Under the pieces are notes generated by a model. The model made no database searches. It had not been told where the DNA came from and was given only the letters and a program-made list of their open reading frames with translations. A stretch of 64,000 bases of DNA from Oscillospiraceae bacterium (GTDB lineage: Bacteria; Bacillota; Clostridia; Oscillospirales; Ruminococcaceae). Location of the stretch: positions 1 through 64,000 of the forward strand of contig JAFUWN010000012.1 of assembly GCA_017483465.1 (NCBI GenBank). The letters run 5' to 3'. The position numbers were made by a program, and so were the translations under genes. This document shows positions 61,530 to 64,000 of the stretch, piece after piece (position 1 is the stretch's first letter; each line of letters starts with the position of its first letter).

Positions 61530-63422
61530 ATGAGTATAACAAATCAGGAATCCGGAGAATATCAGCTCAAAGACCTGAATCTTCCGGAGGATTTGAAAAA
61601 ACTGAATTTTTACCAGTGCCGGAAGCTAGCCAAAGAAATCCGTTCGCTGCTGGTGCGTGTGATTTCCAGAAACGGCGGTCATCTTGCCTCGAATCTGGGT
61701 ACGGTAGAGCTGACAATGGCTCTGCACCGTGTTTTTGAATCTCCGAAAGACAAGATCATCTGGGATGTCGGCCATCAGTGCTATACGCATAAAATTCTGA
61801 CAGGCCGTGCCGGTCAGTTTGCTACCATCCGGAAAGAAAACGGAATTGCCGGCTTTCCGAAACCGGAAGAGTCCGAACATGATATTTTTATCAGCGGTCA
61901 CAGCAGTACTTCCATTTCCGTTGCCTGCGGCATTGCCGAAGCAATGAGAATGCAGGGCGATACCCAACATCATGTGATTGCCGTGATCGGAGACGGTGCC
62001 CTGACAGGCGGTATGGCTTTTGAAGGGCTGAATAACGGCGGCAAGAAAAAAATGAAGAATCTGATCGTGATTCTGAATGATAATAACATGTCTATTTCCG
62101 GAAATGTCGGAGCAGTTTCCGGCTATCTGCGTTCGATTCGGGAAAGTGAAGAATATGTCCGCAGAAAACAGCAGCTTGAAAAGAATCTCATGAATACGCC
62201 CGGTGTCGGCACACATGCCGTCAGAGTCCTGAAAAAGACAAAAGACAGCTTCAAGCGTGTGATGTTCCAGCAGGCCACTATGTTTGAACAGTTCGGCTTT
62301 GTATATTTAGGCCCTGTTGACGGCCATAACATGCAGGAACTGGAAGAAGTGCTCCGCACGGCAAAGCGTTATGACGCTCCTGTGTTTATTCATGTGAATA
62401 CCGTCAAGGGAAAAGGCTATCTCCCGGCGGAGAAAAATCCCAGTCTGTTTCACGGTGTACCTAAATTTGATATTATCACCGGAAATCCGGAAGTCTCCGG
62501 AAATGACTGCTATTCTGAAATTTTCGGCAAAGAACTCACGGAAATGGCCGCACAGGACAAAAGAATCTGTGCTGTCACAGCGGCAATGACATTCGGAACA
62601 GGCCTGCAGTATTTTCAGGAACAGTTCCCGGAAAGATTCTATGATGTCGGCATTGCCGAACAACATGCGGTTACGTTTTCGGCCGGACTTGCCGCCGCCG
62701 GGATGATTCCGGTATTTGCTGTCTATTCGACATTCTTGCAGAGAGCATATGATCAGCTTCTGCATGATGTCGCCATCGGAAAACTGCATGTGATTCTCGG
62801 CATTGACCGTGCCGGGATTGTCGGCGAGGACGGAGAAACCCATCAGGGAACATTTGATGTGCCTATGCTGACTTCCATTCCCGGAGCTGTGATCTATTCT
62901 CCGGCCTGTTATGAAGAACTCCGGCTGTGCATGAGGAGAGCCGTCCGGGAAGATACCGGCCTGACAGCGGTGCGGTATCCCAGAGGCAATGACAAAGCTA
63001 TGACATTCCCGAAAGAACATCTCAATACAGAGTATACATTCACAGAATCCGGCTCGGATATGCTGATGATTTCTTATGGCCGGGTGTATCAGGCACTGTG
63101 GGAAGCACACTGCACCTGTGAAAAAATCGGCTATCAGACAAGCTTATTGAAATTAACCAGAATTTTCCCTGTCATGGAAGAACTGGTAGAAAAAGCGTTA
63201 TCTTACCGGATTGTGATGTTTTTTGAAGAAAGCAGCGGTTACGGCGGAATTTCTACAATATTCGGTTCTCTGCTGGCACAGTACGGATTCAAAGGCCGTT
63301 ATGTCAGAGTTTCGGCAGACTGTTTCCTGAAACAGGCTTCTGTGCCGGCTCTGCTGGAAAAATCGGAACTCTCCGCACATGCCGTCTGTCGGTATATCTA
63401 TGCGTATGGAAACAAGGATTGA
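61530..63422 (+). CDS. dxs: 1-deoxy-D-xylulose-5-phosphate synthase
   Basis: First enzyme of the MEP isoprenoid pathway. The 630-aa protein has GGHLASNLGTVELT near residue 48, the TPP motif GDGALTGGMAFEGLNN near 153, DAPVFIHVNTVKGKGY near 290, GIAEQHAVTFSAGLA near 370, and GIDRAGIVGEDGETHQG near 415. Start: the ATG at 61530 is preferred over TTG 61509; both have weak ribosome-binding sites. Its end overlaps tlyA by 17 bp. Confidence 0.95.
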   Translation: MSITNQESGEYQLKDLNLPEDLKKLNFYQCRKLAKEIRSLLVRVISRNGGHLASNLGTVELTMALHRVFESPKDKIIWDVGHQCYTHKILTGRAGQFATIRKENGIAGFPKPEESEHDIFISGHSSTSISVACGIAEAMRMQGDTQHHVIAVIGDGALTGGMAFEGLNNGGKKKMKNLIVILNDNNMSISGNVGAVSGYLRSIRESEEYVRRKQQLEKNLMNTPGVGTHAVRVLKKTKDSFKRVMFQQATMFEQFGFVYLGPVDGHNMQELEEVLRTAKRYDAPVFIHVNTVKGKGYLPAEKNPSLFHGVPKFDIITGNPEVSGNDCYSEIFGKELTEMAAQDKRICAVTAAMTFGTGLQYFQEQFPERFYDVGIAEQHAVTFSAGLAAAGMIPVFAVYSTFLQRAYDQLLHDVAIGKLHVILGIDRAGIVGEDGETHQGTFDVPMLTSIPGAVIYSPACYEELRLCMRRAVREDTGLTAVRYPRGNDKAMTFPKEHLNTEYTFTESGSDMLMISYGRVYQALWEAHCTCEKIGYQTSLLKLTRIFPVMEELVEKALSYRIVMFFEESSGYGGISTIFGSLLAQYGFKGRYVRVSADCFLKQASVPALLEKSELSAHAVCRYIYAYGNKD

Positions 63423-64000
63423 TATTGCCATGACCGAACGGCAGCTCTGTCAGAGCCGTTCCCGGGCAAAGTTATTGATTACAGACGGCAGAGTCTTGTT
63501 AAATCATCAGATCTGTACAAAGCCGTCTGCACTGGTTTCTGACAGCGACCTGATCGAGGTCGAAGATCTGCCGTTTGTCGGCAGGGGAGGGCTGAAATTA
63601 GAAGGTGCTCTGAAAGCGTTTCCGGTTTCTCCGGAACATAAGATCTGTCTGGATATCGGAGCTTCTACCGGCGGCTTCACAGACTGTATGTTAAAGCACG
63701 GAGCAGAATTTGTCTATGCAGTGGATGTCGGTCATGATCAGCTGGCTGAAAGCCTGAAAGAACATCATCAGGTAAAAAATCTGGAAAATACAGATATCCG
63801 GAATTTAAACAAGTCTGATTTTGAAACGCTTCCGGAATTTTGCAGTATTGATGTCTCTTTTATTTCGCTGAAATATATTCTGCCCTCGGCATTTGCATTG
63901 CTCGCAGATCAGGCGGATTGTATCGCCCTTGTCAAACCGCAGTTCGAGGCCGGAAAAAAAGCCCTGAACAAACAGGGGATTGTGAAATCAGAAAAAATCA
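63406..64000 (+). CDS. tlyA: TlyA-type rRNA 2'-O-methyltransferase (partial, runs off the window)
   Basis: The first 198 codons are visible, with no stop before the window end. An S4 RNA-binding domain opens METRIDIAMTERQLCQSRSRAKLL. A Rossmann methyltransferase domain follows, with GGLKLEGAL, CLDIGASTGGFTDCML and VKPQFEAGKKAL. TlyA methylates cytidines in 16S/23S rRNA in other bacteria, and the gene is often called hemolysin A. The ATG at 63406 lies inside the dxs end (17-bp overlap), so coupling is likely. Confidence 0.93.
   Translation, partial: METRIDIAMTERQLCQSRSRAKLLITDGRVLLNHQICTKPSALVSDSDLIEVEDLPFVGRGGLKLEGALKAFPVSPEHKICLDIGASTGGFTDCMLKHGAEFVYAVDVGHDQLAESLKEHHQVKNLENTDIRNLNKSDFETLPEFCSIDVSFISLKYILPSAFALLADQADCIALVKPQFEAGKKALNKQGIVKSEKI

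Noticed and set aside
1-64000. CRISPR array, rRNA, tRNA or prophage
   Set aside because: No regularly spaced repeats, no rRNA or tRNA sequence, and no phage structural genes were seen on either strand by eye; short tRNAs could still have been missed.

Overview
The window comes from a spore-forming or formerly spore-forming Gram-positive member of the Clostridia, most likely a gut Ruminococcus-type organism (Oscillospiraceae). The reasons are: a complete spoIIIAA-AH operon; sigma-A promoters with TTGACA-17-TATAAT spacing; rapZ/whiA/hprK; FMN, lysine and tetrahydrofolate riboswitches; and three secreted proteins carrying type I dockerin modules (a GH53 galactanase, a peptidoglycan amidase and a serpin), which points to a cellulosome-type system. 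Species assignment is inference. No rRNA, tRNA or CRISPR array was seen.

Layout. 1-307: 3' relic of what looks like an IS200/IS605-type element with a TnpB-style terminal hairpin. 701-2308: MutS-like ATPase. 2263-8684 (minus): a pilus-like locus, made of a SipA-type catalytically dead signal peptidase homologue, a 1411-aa repeat adhesin, a pilin-like protein and the remains of a class B sortase. 8862-10422 (minus): a frameshifted DUF624 protein and a SpoIIM-like protein. 10482-13162 (minus): proC, folT behind a THF riboswitch, pfkA. 13343-22277 (minus): a long operon, rpe, a GH-like membrane protein, hprK, murB, rapZ, whiA, dnaE. 22528-28577: rhamnulokinase, dockerin GH53 galactanase, DUF6483, a SpoVB-like flippase, a membrane protein. 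28577-34837: luxS, purB, a cysteine-cluster protein, an HD-GYP protein, a nitroreductase, a dockerin amidase. 34987-36966: an unpaired type II topoisomerase B subunit. 37015-42109 (minus): FMN-riboswitch riboflavin operon (ribD, ribE, an unknown gene, ribBA, ribH, a HAD phosphatase). 42093-44190: DUF3885, a membrane protein and an AraC regulator. 44403-47537 (minus): lysine-riboswitch operon asd-dapA-dapB. 47586-52592: queA, then an ECF sigma factor, a membrane partner and a dockerin serpin. 52733-57459: spoIIIAA-AH. 57563-64000: asp23-like, nusB, a TsaD-like paralogue, an in-frame xseA-ispA fusion, a PAP2-like protein, dxs and a partial tlyA.

Most notable points. (1) The pilus-like locus pairs a pseudo-signal-peptidase (catalytic Ser replaced by Asp, Lys by Gly, the same pattern known for streptococcal SipA) with a sortase that has lost its middle, including the catalytic histidine. 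(2) Exonuclease VII large subunit lacks its coiled coil, has no xseB neighbour, and reads in frame into farnesyl diphosphate synthase. (3) A sigma factor/membrane partner pair sits directly upstream of a dockerin serpin that carries a duplicated N-terminal domain I do not recognise. (4) A HAD phosphatase is translationally coupled to ribH and may supply the missing dephosphorylation step of riboflavin synthesis.
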